64,000 nucleotides of DNA from Crocinitomicaceae bacterium (GTDB lineage: Bacteria; Bacteroidota; Bacteroidia; Flavobacteriales_D; Crocinitomicaceae): assembly GCA_020635955.1 (NCBI GenBank), contig JACJYW010000007.1:251760-315759 (forward strand). The letters run 5' to 3'. The position numbers and the translations under genes are program-made. Position 1 is the first letter of the stretch; the number at the start of each line of letters is the position of its first letter. The notes under the pieces were generated by a model that saw only the letters and a program-made list of their open reading frames with translations, made no database searches and had not been told where the DNA came from. This document shows, one piece after another, positions 32,555-41,586 of the stretch.

Positions 32555-33557
32555 TGTCCGGTTTATAATTCTTTAAAAATTTTGATTCGTTCGTTTCAGC
32601 TAACAATTCTGCCACTGTAACATCTTCATTCTTCTCCATGTATTGTTTCACCATCATCCAACCCATAAACTGACCTAATCTTCCAGGAGAACCTTCAATT
32701 CCGACAGTGGTTGGTGCCTCTTCAAAGAACCTGAGTAAAACTTTCATATCAGTTGAGTAGACCCAGTTCATATCCATGATAAATAGCCAAACATCATCTT
32801 CGCTTGCCATTGACCAGTCGTATTCCTCTTGCGTATATCTGATCTTGTAATGATCTTCCATATCCGGCAACATTGCATCAATCATGTATCTCAGCTTACC
32901 ATAATAGATCATTTGAGACAAAAAAGTCTCTCCTTTACTCTCTCCCATGACATTCGTAATTAACCAGCTATGAGCCACATCTACGAGTAAATAATCATGT
33001 GACATTTTTTCTTTCATGTAAACCGGGAAGCCAATTTCCTTTACAATTCTATTAAGCTGACCTAAATACATATCCAGCCCAATTCCAATTCTATCATTGG
33101 TGCTCACCACACCATAATTGAAGGCCGAGTTATAGGTAATGATCTGTTTTGGTAAAGGTGCGTCTGGTAAATGATACTTTAAATGTTTGAACATATCGAT
33201 CATTTGTTCCTGATCCAATTCAAAATTTCTGAATTCATTGGAAATATCGTCATAGGTCATTCTCATCATACTGTCTGACACGAAGTAGTATAAAAAGGTG
33301 CCTGCCGAATCATCATGAACTGAACCCGCATGAAGCATTTCATGAACATAAAATTCATAGAGTTCTCCACCAGATTCGATCAAATCAGCATTAAGTTGAT
33401 ACATTTCTTTCTCAGACTTAACTGAAAACATCTTTTGTTCAAATCGATCGAATTGAATATCCAATTCAATTTCTGAAACATCAACATCTAACGGGTCAGA
33501 AGAACAACTTACGATCAAAAACGAAAAGAATATTAGTGCTTGAAATTTAAAAGGCAT
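32547..33557 (-). CDS. gldB: Gliding motility lipoprotein GldB
   Basis: A 336-residue lipoprotein (lipobox VSC, context FFSFLIVSCSSDP) of the GldB family, required for gliding in Flavobacterium. The mature protein is largely helical, with conserved segments such as DMYLGQLNRIVKEIGFP, LVDVAHSWLITNVMGES, and a C-terminal PGRLGQFMGWMMVKQYM. It resembles a zincin-like fold, though no HExxH is evident. gldC follows with an 8-base overlap. It is divergent from the outer-membrane barrel upstream of nadE. Confidence 0.93.
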   Translation of the reverse strand: MPFKFQALIFFSFLIVSCSSDPLDVDVSEIELDIQFDRFEQKMFSVKSEKEMYQLNADLIESGGELYEFYVHEMLHAGSVHDDSAGTFLYYFVSDSMMRMTYDDISNEFRNFELDQEQMIDMFKHLKYHLPDAPLPKQIITYNSAFNYGVVSTNDRIGIGLDMYLGQLNRIVKEIGFPVYMKEKMSHDYLLVDVAHSWLITNVMGESKGETFLSQMIYYGKLRYMIDAMLPDMEDHYKIRYTQEEYDWSMASEDDVWLFIMDMNWVYSTDMKVLLRFFEEAPTTVGIEGSPGRLGQFMGWMMVKQYMEKNEDVTVAELLAETNESKFLKNYKPDNE

Positions 33558-33604
33558 TGCCGAGAAATTCTTATAATTGTGTACGTAAAATAAACAGCAA
33601 AATT

Positions 33605-34504
33605 ATGAAAAAGTTACTTACTGTTCTGTTAGTTGGCGGAATCGCACTAGGAGCACATGCTCAAGATGACGAGAAAAAATTCCAAATAGGTATTGTTACC
33701 GGTGGAACGTTCAATTGGGTTAAGACGCAAACAACAGAAATTGAGCGCAACGGAATTGGCGGTGGATTCACTGTTGGTGTTGGCGGTAATTATCTTTTCA
33801 ATAAAAATATTGGATTGGCCTTTGGTGTTCAATTTGATATGGAAAATTTTAAAATAGATTATGGTACTGGAGTAAACAATACAACTCCTTCAGGAAGAGT
33901 ATTTTATGCTTATGCGGATACCGATATCAAAAAATATGACGAAAATGCCGGATTATTTGAGAATTTCACTGATACTTCTAAAGTAATGGAATTGGTTACC
34001 AGAACCTTCAAAGCTAAATATGTAACAGTGCCAATCTTCTTAAAATTCCAGACTAACAAGATCGGCCAGTTCAAATACTATGGAAAGTTTGGTTTAAGAT
34101 CTTCTTTTCTAGCAGGAGTTAGATTTGATGACGAAGGTTATGATGCAGCCTACTCACTTACTTCTAATTCTTTAGTAAGAACGGGATCAGCAACTCATAC
34201 GCTTAGACAAAACATGAAACCTGTTACCTTGCTTAAAGGCCTAACTCCAGTGAGATTAGGAATTGGATTATACGGTGGTGCTGAGTGGAATTTTACTGGA
34301 AATACTTACTTGTACTTAGAAGGAGGTTTCAATTACGGTATAACACCATCAATGCAAATCGAATCAGGGCATCTTGTAAATCAGGTTGATGATGGTTCAG
34401 GAACAGATGGAACTTACGGCACTGGTGTGTTGACCAGATCTCCGTTAAACATTAAAAACAATCCTCAGCACATTATTGAGATCAAATTAGGATTGTTGTT
34501 CTAA
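33605..34504 (+). CDS. Outer-membrane beta-barrel (porin-family) protein
   Basis: A 299-residue secreted barrel starting at 33605 (MKKLLTVLLVGGIALGAHAQ, signal peptide about 1-20). An in-frame ATG at 33557 overlaps the gldB start and would bury the signal peptide, so it was rejected. The mature part has a glycine-rich strand (NGIGGGFTVGVGGNYLF) and repeated amphipathic strands, and ends IIEIKLGLLF, a typical outer-membrane C-terminus. It resembles the PorT-like outer-membrane barrels of Bacteroidota. The TAATG overlap with nadE suggests coupling. Confidence 0.75.
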   Translation: MKKLLTVLLVGGIALGAHAQDDEKKFQIGIVTGGTFNWVKTQTTEIERNGIGGGFTVGVGGNYLFNKNIGLAFGVQFDMENFKIDYGTGVNNTTPSGRVFYAYADTDIKKYDENAGLFENFTDTSKVMELVTRTFKAKYVTVPIFLKFQTNKIGQFKYYGKFGLRSSFLAGVRFDDEGYDAAYSLTSNSLVRTGSATHTLRQNMKPVTLLKGLTPVRLGIGLYGGAEWNFTGNTYLYLEGGFNYGITPSMQIESGHLVNQVDDGSGTDGTYGTGVLTRSPLNIKNNPQHIIEIKLGLLF

Positions 34505-35280
34505 TGAATTTTCCGGCAGTAATTGACCATATCACAAATTGGTTAAAAGATTACGCAAATAAGGCTGGTAGTAAAGGGTTTGTTATTGGGATCAGTGGAG
34601 GAATAGACTCAGCTGTTACTTCAACACTCTGTGCTAGAACTGGCTTAAAAGTTATTTGCCTTGAAATGGGTATTCATCAACGCGAAGATGAAGTGAATCG
34701 CGGTATGGAGCACATTGAGTGGTTAGAAGGAAAGTTTCCCAATGTATCTCATCAAAGGATCAATTTGACCTCAACTTTTGAAGAATTGAGAATTAACCTG
34801 GATAAAGACACTATTCATCATGAATTAGCCATGGCTAATACCAGATCAAGAATTAGAATGGTCACACTTTATGCCGTAGCACAAACCTACGGCTGCCTGG
34901 TAGCTGGAACGGGAAATAAAGTTGAAGATTTTGGTGTTGGATTCTTTACGAAGTATGGAGATGGAGGTGTTGATCTGAGTCCTATTGCTGATCTTTTTAA
35001 AACGGAGGTTTATGGGATCGCTGCAGAATTAGGTGTGGTCCATTCCATTCAAGAAGCACAACCTACTGATGGTTTGTGGAAAGATGCGCGAACAGATGAA
35101 GGTCAATTAGGAGCCACTTATCCTGAATTAGAGTGGGCCATGCAATATAGCGGAGACGGATCTGAATTAACTGATCGTCAAAAAGATGTTATTCGAATTT
35201 ATGACGGATTTCATCTGGCCAATAAACACAAAATGGTGCCTATACCTTTTTGTGAGATTCCTGATGCTCTAAAAGGATAA
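34504..35280 (+). CDS. nadE: NH3-dependent NAD+ synthetase
   Basis: Amidates deamido-NAD to NAD using ATP and ammonia. The 258 residues contain the PP-loop SGGIDS (31-36) and the NAD-synthetase segments ANTRSRIRM, AGTGNKVEDFGVGFFTKYGDGG and QPTDGLW. There is no glutaminase domain, so ammonia is the nitrogen source. It shares one base with the preceding barrel gene (TAATG). In other Flavobacteriales nadE also lies near gldB/gldC. Confidence 0.95.
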   Translation: MNFPAVIDHITNWLKDYANKAGSKGFVIGISGGIDSAVTSTLCARTGLKVICLEMGIHQREDEVNRGMEHIEWLEGKFPNVSHQRINLTSTFEELRINLDKDTIHHELAMANTRSRIRMVTLYAVAQTYGCLVAGTGNKVEDFGVGFFTKYGDGGVDLSPIADLFKTEVYGIAAELGVVHSIQEAQPTDGLWKDARTDEGQLGATYPELEWAMQYSGDGSELTDRQKDVIRIYDGFHLANKHKMVPIPFCEIPDALKG

Positions 35281-35281
35281 T

Positions 35282-36664
35282 TTACTTCTTGATCGTATAA
35301 ATATTCAATTCCTTAATTCCGTTAAGTGCAGGTGCAATCTTAACTTTTTCAAGAATTACAAATTCATTTTTGTATTCATAAACAATACAAGCATTCGAAA
35401 TATTTTGGATTCCCGCATTGTTTAATGATTCTCCCAATGCAGCAACAATAGAACTGTATCCATTTTTTATCTCAACCTGTTTGATTGGTGAGCCATTAAC
35501 GCTATAACCAAATGTCTTCTTGGCAATCATACCACAGTTGAATTTTGAATTTTGCATGAGCACGGATATTTCGTATACCTTATCCTTTGGATTTGTTGGA
35601 ACATCATATTTAATCACCCTATTTCCTGACAATTCATCAATACTCTCTGTATTGAATTTCAACGCATAGATACCTTTCATCTCATCAGGTCTTAATGACC
35701 CTTTGGCCCCGTCTACGTAGTAATTCCCAACTCCATATAACTGGCCATTATCAACTTGAAGATTAATTAATGCACCTAAAGTGAATATGGTATAATATGT
35801 ATCTCCTTTTCGTGTTACGTAAGAATATTGGGTTCTCACAGCCATTTGAGGATCTGTAACCTGTTCAAATACGAACTGTCCATAATTAATTCCACTTTCG
35901 AGACTATACGTGTTTGTCACAGAAGATATTTCAGACAGGTCAGAAGTACCATATGTGTTGATCCTAAATTCAAATCCATTTGAAATTGCATTCATTTGCA
36001 TCAGGTAGATCTTATCAGCTTCTCTTTGAAAATGAAGCTCAGACTTTTTCATTGCTTTCCAATCAGATTCGGTTAATTGAAAATCCAATAAATTAACTCG
36101 CATACTTTTATCATCACCTATTCTAAAAAGACAATATTTCTTGGTCCAATCATTTTTAGCAGAACTTTGACTTATTACTGCCAATAATTCATTCTCTCCT
36201 GCTATAAAACTTTCCAATGAAAAACCCTTCATATCTGCTCCGAAATGTGCACTGAAATGATCACCATAATTGACATTGATCTTTTCCATGGTACCGGCTT
36301 TATCTAATCGATAAATGATGAAAAGATCCGTAGGATATTCTCTTTGCCATATTCCACCTTCAGTTAGATTAGCAACATCTATGAAATAAGCATAATTACC
36401 ATTTTCATTTACAAGAAAATCATTCCAACCGGATTTTGGATCTATAGATCTGCTCCACTTCTTTGTTCCTTTCCCATCATAATAAATGAATTCCCTTTCT
36501 TTTGGTAAGGTGGCCACCATATTTCGTTGAACATCTCCAATATAACCATCTCCCCATTTGAAAAAATCTTCAAATGAACCTTCTGGCGCAGAAATATTAA
36601 CCTGGCTATAAGACGTAAATAATGAAAACACCAACAAAGTGGCTAACAAGAAAACTTTTTGCAT
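35282..36664 (-). CDS. Secreted protein of unknown function
   Basis: A 460-residue protein with a signal peptide (about 1-20, ending SYSQ). The remainder is beta-rich with recurring strand-turn units (for example REFIYYDGKGTKKWSRS, NENGNYAYFIDVANL, YCLFRIGDDKSM and TRKGDTYYTIFTLG), suggesting a propeller-like fold. There is no lipobox and no recognisable T9SS tail. I do not recognise a family. It converges on nadE with a 1-base gap between the stops and is probably monocistronic. Confidence 0.7.
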   Translation of the reverse strand: MQKVFLLATLLVFSLFTSYSQVNISAPEGSFEDFFKWGDGYIGDVQRNMVATLPKEREFIYYDGKGTKKWSRSIDPKSGWNDFLVNENGNYAYFIDVANLTEGGIWQREYPTDLFIIYRLDKAGTMEKINVNYGDHFSAHFGADMKGFSLESFIAGENELLAVISQSSAKNDWTKKYCLFRIGDDKSMRVNLLDFQLTESDWKAMKKSELHFQREADKIYLMQMNAISNGFEFRINTYGTSDLSEISSVTNTYSLESGINYGQFVFEQVTDPQMAVRTQYSYVTRKGDTYYTIFTLGALINLQVDNGQLYGVGNYYVDGAKGSLRPDEMKGIYALKFNTESIDELSGNRVIKYDVPTNPKDKVYEISVLMQNSKFNCGMIAKKTFGYSVNGSPIKQVEIKNGYSSIVAALGESLNNAGIQNISNACIVYEYKNEFVILEKVKIAPALNGIKELNIYTIKK

Positions 36665-36781
36665 GACTTATGTTTTGGGCGGAAAAATTCCGAATTAGGT
36701 AGAAAGATAGGAAAAAATAGACTATAACAACATGACGTTTGCAAATCCATAGTTTCAAACATATCATGTCAAGTTTGCCTA

Positions 36782-37111
36782 TTAATTCCCTTCAGGAGCT
36801 AACCTCAGCACTATCCCATCAATTTCATCCGAAATATGGATCTGACATCCAAGACGTGAATTTGGCTTCACAAAGAATGCTTCATCCAGCATATCTAACT
36901 CTGCATCTGATTGTTCAGGCAAATCAGTTTCTGATTCAAGATAACATTGACAGGTAGCACACATTGCCATGCCACCACATCTCCCTTCAACAGGTAGTTC
37001 ATACGCTTTACACACCTCCATGATATTCATGTTCATGTCTGTTGGTGCTTCAAGATCATGTGTGATACCTTCACGATCTATAATATGTACGGTTATCATG
37101 TTGTCTGCCAT
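36782..37111 (-). CDS. 2Fe-2S ferredoxin
   Basis: A 109-residue plant/adrenodoxin-type ferredoxin. The cluster ligands are the cysteines in GRCGGMAMCATCQC and LGCQIHISDEIDGI. The fourth Cys and following helix fit the adrenodoxin-like branch used with bacterial reductases. A ferredoxin-NADP reductase lies immediately upstream on the same strand, giving a plausible electron-transfer pair; a hairpin element lies between them. Which pathway they serve is unknown. Confidence 0.92.
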   Translation of the reverse strand: MADNMITVHIIDREGITHDLEAPTDMNMNIMEVCKAYELPVEGRCGGMAMCATCQCYLESETDLPEQSDAELDMLDEAFFVKPNSRLGCQIHISDEIDGIVLRLAPEGN

Positions 37112-37126
37112 AACTCAAAAGTACTG

Positions 37127-37196
37127 AGTATTGAGACATTAGTATCAAGTACAATTAAGTTTTAATCTCTATACTTGATACTATCTACTCAATACT
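37127..37196. repeat. Large imperfect inverted repeat
   Basis: AGTATTGAG (37127-37135) pairs with CTCAATACT (37188-37196), and TAGTATCAAGTA (37140-37151) pairs with TACTTGATACTA (37172-37183). A 4-base mismatch separates the two stems, and the loop is 20 bases. The element fills the gap between the reductase stop and the ferredoxin start. It is not a typical terminator, since no T tract follows. Confidence 0.85.
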
Positions 37197-37201
37197 GAAA
37201 A

Positions 37202-38215
37202 TTATTCAAATCCATTCACCCCATTTACGGTAGTGTACTTCAATACATTCTTTTTATCCGGATGGATTCTTGCAAAAGCAGACTGAACAGCAATTGTACC
37301 TTCATGAAATCCGCACAAGATCAGCTTCAATTTACCCTGATATTCATTAATATCTCCAATGGCATAGATCCCCGGACGATTTGTTGAATAGTCCGTTGTA
37401 TCCACTTTTATGGCATTCTTTTCAATTTCCAATCCCCAATCAGCAATAGGACCTAACTCGGGTTTTAAACCAAATAATGGAACGAAATGATCGGTATCCT
37501 TCCAAATTTCAGAGCCATCATTATGTTTTATATGAACTGATTCAAGTGTATCATTCCCTTTTAACCCAACTACTTCTGCTTCAGTGATCAGATTGATCTT
37601 TCCTTTATCGGCCAGATCCATCACTTTTTGCACGGAATCCAGGTGTCCTCTAAAAGATGATCTTCTATGCACCAATGACAATTCTGTGGTTATATTGTTC
37701 TCCACTAAATAGATCGACCAATCCAATGCAGAGTCTCCTCCACCTGCAACTACCACCTTCTTTCCTTGATAAAATTCCGGATCACGAATGATGTACTCCA
37801 CTCCTTTGTCTTCAAAATCTTCCAAACGCTCAACCGGCGGTTTTCTAGGTTGGAAAACACCTAATCCACCGGCAATCATAACAACAGGAGCCTTGTGTTG
37901 CGTTCCTTTATTCGTAGTTACAATAAATTGATCATCATCCGTTTCATCTATAGTAGCTGCCGACTCTCCAAGTGTAAACCCAGGTTTGAATGGAGCACAT
38001 TGCTCCATCAAATTATCGATTAGATCCCCAGCTAATACTTCTGGATATCCGGGAATATCATAAATTGGTTTCTTTGGATAGATCTCGGCTAATTGACCTC
38101 CCGGTTGAGGAAGCGAATCAATTAAATGACATTTCAACTTCACCAATCCCGCTTCAAAAACGGTAAATAAACCTACCGGACCGGCACCTATTATTATAAT
38201 ATCAGTTTCTATCAT
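37202..38215 (-). CDS. Ferredoxin--NADP reductase, thioredoxin reductase-like
   Basis: A 337-residue FAD- and NADP-binding protein with the FAD motif IIIGAGPVGLFTVFEAGL, GQLAEIYPKKPIYDIPGYP, and an NADP motif VVAGGGDSALDWSIYL. The CxxC active site of thioredoxin reductase is absent, as in the YumC-type ferredoxin reductases. The C-terminal YAIGDINEYQGKLKLILCGFHEG is typical. The adjacent 2Fe-2S ferredoxin is the likely electron partner. Confidence 0.9.
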   Translation of the reverse strand: MIETDIIIIGAGPVGLFTVFEAGLVKLKCHLIDSLPQPGGQLAEIYPKKPIYDIPGYPEVLAGDLIDNLMEQCAPFKPGFTLGESAATIDETDDDQFIVTTNKGTQHKAPVVMIAGGLGVFQPRKPPVERLEDFEDKGVEYIIRDPEFYQGKKVVVAGGGDSALDWSIYLVENNITTELSLVHRRSSFRGHLDSVQKVMDLADKGKINLITEAEVVGLKGNDTLESVHIKHNDGSEIWKDTDHFVPLFGLKPELGPIADWGLEIEKNAIKVDTTDYSTNRPGIYAIGDINEYQGKLKLILCGFHEGTIAVQSAFARIHPDKKNVLKYTTVNGVNGFE

Positions 38216-38308
38216 GCTATATAAAATAATGGATCAATTATCACTGATCGCATTGCAAATTTAGCCATTAATAAATTCGATTTGGTGACTTTGGATACGT
38301 GATTTTTG

Positions 38309-39451
38309 TCAATACCTGGCAAGAGATGTATCAATCTTATCCGCCCACTCAAGGATTCCGCCATTCAAATTATATATATTCTCCATCCCTTTAACTTCAG
38401 TCAAAAGTTCAACCACTTCGGCACTTCTCTTTCCAGAACGGCAAAAGAACACTACTTTCTTATTTTTAGGAATATCATTGATATGATCCAGAATCTGCTT
38501 TTGTGGGATCTTAATACTTGGTAGATCTGCAATATCTGCTTCGTAAGGCTCTCGAACATCAATTAGTTGGTAATCTTCCTTTTCATCCATCATCTTCTTT
38601 AGTTCCTGAACAGATAGATGTTTCACATTTTTAATCAATTTCACATCTTCCCAGCCACAGAAATTTTCATAATCTATCAACTCTTTTACCTCAGATTGAT
38701 TAACATTCTTAGAAATGGCAACGGTTCTGTTTTCAAAAGTCAGTGCATCTAACAAAAACAATCTACCACTGAGTACCTCCCCTATCCCCGTAAAAATCTT
38801 GATCACTTCATTGGCCTGAATGGTTCCGATCATACCCGGTAAAACGCCAATTACACCTCCCTCAGCACAAGAAGGAACCTGATCAGTTGGAGGAGGATCA
38901 GGAAACAGATCTCTGTAATTAGGACCCAATTCACCATGTTTGTTTAGATAATTAAAAACAGAAACCTGTCCTTCAAAGCGATAAATGGCACCATATACAT
39001 AAGGAATCCTCAATATGACTGCAAGGTCGTTCAGGAGATATCGTGTGGGGAAATTGTCAGATCCATCAATGATAAGATCATATCCTTCAGCTATTGATCT
39101 GGCATTTTTAGAAGTAATCCTTTCACTGAACAACTTCAAATGAACGTATGGATTAAGGTCGGATAATTTTTCGGCAATAACTTCTGTTTTTTTCCTACCC
39201 AGATCTTTCTCACCAAAAAGTACCTGTCTTTGAAGATTAGAAATTGAAACTATGTCGTCATCAACTATTCCAATTGTTCCAACTCCAGCCGCAACGAGAT
39301 ACTGAAGGACCGGAGTTCCTAATCCACCTGCACCAACTACCAATACTTTAGCGCGTTTAAGTCTTTTCTGTCCTTCAAGATTAAATTCAGGTAAGATTAG
39401 ATGACGGCTGTAACGCTCGTATTCGTTTTTTGAAAAAGTAGTATTTGACAT
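38309..39451 (-). CDS. ThiF/MoeB-type adenylyltransferase fused to rhodanese
   Basis: A 380-residue E1-like enzyme that would adenylate a ubiquitin-like sulfur carrier (ThiS or MoaD type). The N-terminal domain (about 1-265) has VVGAGGLGTPVLQYL, the DGSDNFPTRYLLND motif and a Cys at VPSCAEGGV. The C-terminal rhodanese domain (about 280-375) has DVREPYEAD and the active-site loop FCRSGKRS. The zinc CxxC of MoeB is replaced (GPNYRDLFP), and only one Cys remains at the second site (ENFCG). It probably belongs to thiamin or molybdopterin synthesis, but neither pathway is adjacent. Confidence 0.85.
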   Translation of the reverse strand: MSNTTFSKNEYERYSRHLILPEFNLEGQKRLKRAKVLVVGAGGLGTPVLQYLVAAGVGTIGIVDDDIVSISNLQRQVLFGEKDLGRKKTEVIAEKLSDLNPYVHLKLFSERITSKNARSIAEGYDLIIDGSDNFPTRYLLNDLAVILRIPYVYGAIYRFEGQVSVFNYLNKHGELGPNYRDLFPDPPPTDQVPSCAEGGVIGVLPGMIGTIQANEVIKIFTGIGEVLSGRLFLLDALTFENRTVAISKNVNQSEVKELIDYENFCGWEDVKLIKNVKHLSVQELKKMMDEKEDYQLIDVREPYEADIADLPSIKIPQKQILDHINDIPKNKKVVFFCRSGKRSAEVVELLTEVKGMENIYNLNGGILEWADKIDTSLARY

Positions 39452-39493
39452 TTGTTAAAGTTACATCAAAAGAGAATAAACAACTCAAGTCAA

Positions 39494-40636
39494 TTACCAG
39501 GGAAAAGGATTAGAATACCATGGATCAATTATCAATTCCCAATCAGTAAGTGTTCTTAAGAATGCAATCAACGCCTCTTTTTCATGATCACTCATATTAA
39601 AATCAATTGGCGGACCGCCTGTATTCATATCTGAAGTTAATCGATCATCCAAATAAGCATGTGGTTGAATATTGCCGTCATAGAAATTAAGAATTTGAAT
39701 TAACGTGGTAAATCTTCCATCATGCATATATGGAGCGGTTAATTCCACATTACGTAATGACACTGTTTTAAATAACCCCATATCTTCAGGATTACCAGTT
39801 ATCACTCCTATGCCCTGATCAGCATAATTAATATCCAATCCATTAATTTCATTTGATGTACCTCCAAAATTTTGTGAGATATGGCAATTATTACATCTGA
39901 ATTGACCACTAAAAAATAATTCCCTTCCTTCATTTTCAAGGGTACTGAAATTTGAAAAATCTACTGGAACACCTTTGTCATATTTAGTTCGATATGAACG
40001 AATGGAACGTACAAATTGGCCCAACGCATCCCTAATATAATCAGCAGTAATAACAGAGTCTCCGAAAGCATCAAAGAAAAGTTTCGGATAATAAGTCAAA
40101 GCCGATAATTTGTTCGTGAGAACATTCAGATCCATGCCCATTTCTATTGTATCCTGAATTGGCATCAGCACCTGATCTTCGATTGTATTGGCACGTTCAT
40201 CCCAAAAGAAATCTCGTTGATATTCCAGATTTACCAAATGCATAGAATTTCGTTTCGTATGACCACCGTTAAATCCAGCACTAAATTGTTGTCCGTCTGA
40301 AAAAGCCTTGTCTTGATGGTGACAGCTTGCACAAGAGATCGTATTATTTGCTGATAGATTTTTATCATAGAATAGTACTCGTCCCAAAGTCGCTCCTTCG
40401 TTTGTAATTGGATTACCAGAATTAAAGTTGATCAACAAGTTCAATAAAGGGTCATTTTGAAAATGATCAGGAAAGGTGATAGATTCGTAATCAAATAATT
40501 GATCAGGTAGATCAGGTACATATAAAGCAACTGAATCAATGGGCTCATCTAAAGGAGAAATTACAGGATCTTTTCGACAAGAGCTTAAGGTGAATCCCAA
40601 AATTAATATGACCAGAATTACCCGATTGAACAACAT
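39494..40636 (-). CDS. Di-heme cytochrome c peroxidase, MauG family lipoprotein
   Basis: A 380-residue periplasmic lipoprotein (lipobox SSC, LGFTLSSCRKDP) with two CxxCH heme-binding motifs: CASCH (context TISCASCHHQDKAF) and CNNCH (FRCNNCHISQNF). The LRNVELTAPYMHDGRF segment supplies a downstream methionine/histidine-rich region typical of the family. It reduces hydrogen peroxide with electrons from a cytochrome c. It lies 43 bases downstream of the ThiF-type gene start, on the same strand. Confidence 0.9.
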   Translation of the reverse strand: MLFNRVILVILILGFTLSSCRKDPVISPLDEPIDSVALYVPDLPDQLFDYESITFPDHFQNDPLLNLLINFNSGNPITNEGATLGRVLFYDKNLSANNTISCASCHHQDKAFSDGQQFSAGFNGGHTKRNSMHLVNLEYQRDFFWDERANTIEDQVLMPIQDTIEMGMDLNVLTNKLSALTYYPKLFFDAFGDSVITADYIRDALGQFVRSIRSYRTKYDKGVPVDFSNFSTLENEGRELFFSGQFRCNNCHISQNFGGTSNEINGLDINYADQGIGVITGNPEDMGLFKTVSLRNVELTAPYMHDGRFTTLIQILNFYDGNIQPHAYLDDRLTSDMNTGGPPIDFNMSDHEKEALIAFLRTLTDWELIIDPWYSNPFPW

Positions 40637-40672
40637 ACGAACAAGGTATGAATTCTTGTAAAATTGAGAAAA

Positions 40673-40897
40673 CTAAACTGATTCTACAGCCTCTATTTCA
40701 GGAATGGCATTTCTAATGGCTTCTTCAATTCCTGCCTTTAGTGTAGAAGCTTGCATAGAACAAGACTCGCAAGCGCCAACTAGTCTAACTTTAACAACTT
40801 TATCAACGATAGCAACGAACTCAACATCACCTCCATCTCTTTGTAGAAATGGGCGAATTGAATTCAATGCAATTTCGATTTTTTCTTCTGTGATCAT
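40673..40897 (-). CDS. NifU-like iron-sulfur scaffold protein (Nfu)
   Basis: A 74-residue protein consisting of one NifU C-terminal domain. The fold and motif are typical: FLQRDGGDVEFV, then VRLVGACESCSMQASTLKAGIE, with the cluster-binding CxxC (CESC). It carries or delivers Fe-S clusters. The Mrp-type ATPase at 41587-42648 is a likely partner, although a lipoprotein gene on the other strand lies between them. Confidence 0.92.
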   Translation of the reverse strand: MITEEKIEIALNSIRPFLQRDGGDVEFVAIVDKVVKVRLVGACESCSMQASTLKAGIEEAIRNAIPEIEAVESV

Positions 40898-40944
40898 ACT
40901 GTCACTTTCAGTGCTGTGACAAATTTAAGAACAAATCGGATAAA

Positions 40945-40975
40945 TTGACTTAATAAGCTGAAACATCTATATTTG
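40945..40975 (+). promoter_or_regulatory. Bacteroidota-type promoter of the Cys-rich lipoprotein
   Basis: A TTG at 40945-40947 and TATATTTG at 40968-40975 are separated by exactly 20 bases, matching the Bacteroidota -33/-7 consensus. The start codon follows 20 bases downstream. The spacing and the -7 box are identical to those at 27539-27569. Confidence 0.65.
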
Positions 40976-40995
40976 AGACATTAATTACCCAAATT

Positions 40996-41577
40996 ATGAA
41001 AAAGTATATTCAGTTTTTTTTAGTTAGAATGTCCTTTGCTATTCTATTTTCGTGTAATAACGGAACATGTGTGGACGGCATTCAAAATCAAAATGAAACA
41101 GGAATCGATTGTGGAGGACCTTGTCCAATATGCGAAACCTGTGATGATGGTATTAAAAACCAAGATGAAATTGAAATAGATTGTGGAGGAGTTTGTAATC
41201 CATGTGACATCTATTATCCGCAACAGGGCACATACGGACTTAATATTTTACATGCAGATTCAAATATGACCTTGTATGATGAGATCTATTCGTTCAGAGC
41301 TGAAATTCCTGAAGGTAGCACTCTTAAACTTGAATTACTCAACAACTATGGTCAACAATGGTTGTATGCGGTGTCCAATAACACTGGGTGGGTGATTTCT
41401 GTATATGACTCTGGAACTCAAACTCAGACGTTTGAAAGTGATGGAAGCGCTATAGCAGATGTTTATATTTCACTTCATTTACTGACAGGAAATACCGGTC
41501 CATGCTCATTTACAATTAACTACTATGAAAATGGAACATCAATTACGAAAAGTAAGGTCATCTATTGGGCTTCTTAG
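40996..41577 (+). CDS. Lipoprotein with two Cys-rich repeats
   Basis: A 193-residue protein with a lipoprotein signal peptide (lipobox FSC). Two tandem Cys-rich units follow: CVDGIQNQNETGIDCGGPC and CDDGIKNQDEIEIDCGGVC, each continuing to a further cysteine (PIC and NPC). This C-DG--NQ-E---DCGG-C-x2-C pattern is common in extracellular Bacteroidota proteins. The rest is beta-rich with no recognised domain. It lies alone on the plus strand between minus-strand iron-sulfur genes. Confidence 0.7.
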   Translation: MKKYIQFFLVRMSFAILFSCNNGTCVDGIQNQNETGIDCGGPCPICETCDDGIKNQDEIEIDCGGVCNPCDIYYPQQGTYGLNILHADSNMTLYDEIYSFRAEIPEGSTLKLELLNNYGQQWLYAVSNNTGWVISVYDSGTQTQTFESDGSAIADVYISLHLLTGNTGPCSFTINYYENGTSITKSKVIYWAS

Positions 41578-41586
41578 GATGTCAGT

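Noticed and set aside
33557..33604. Longer start for the outer-membrane barrel upstream of nadE
   Set aside because: It would bury the clear signal peptide and overlap the start of gldB; the ATG at 33605 is preferred.
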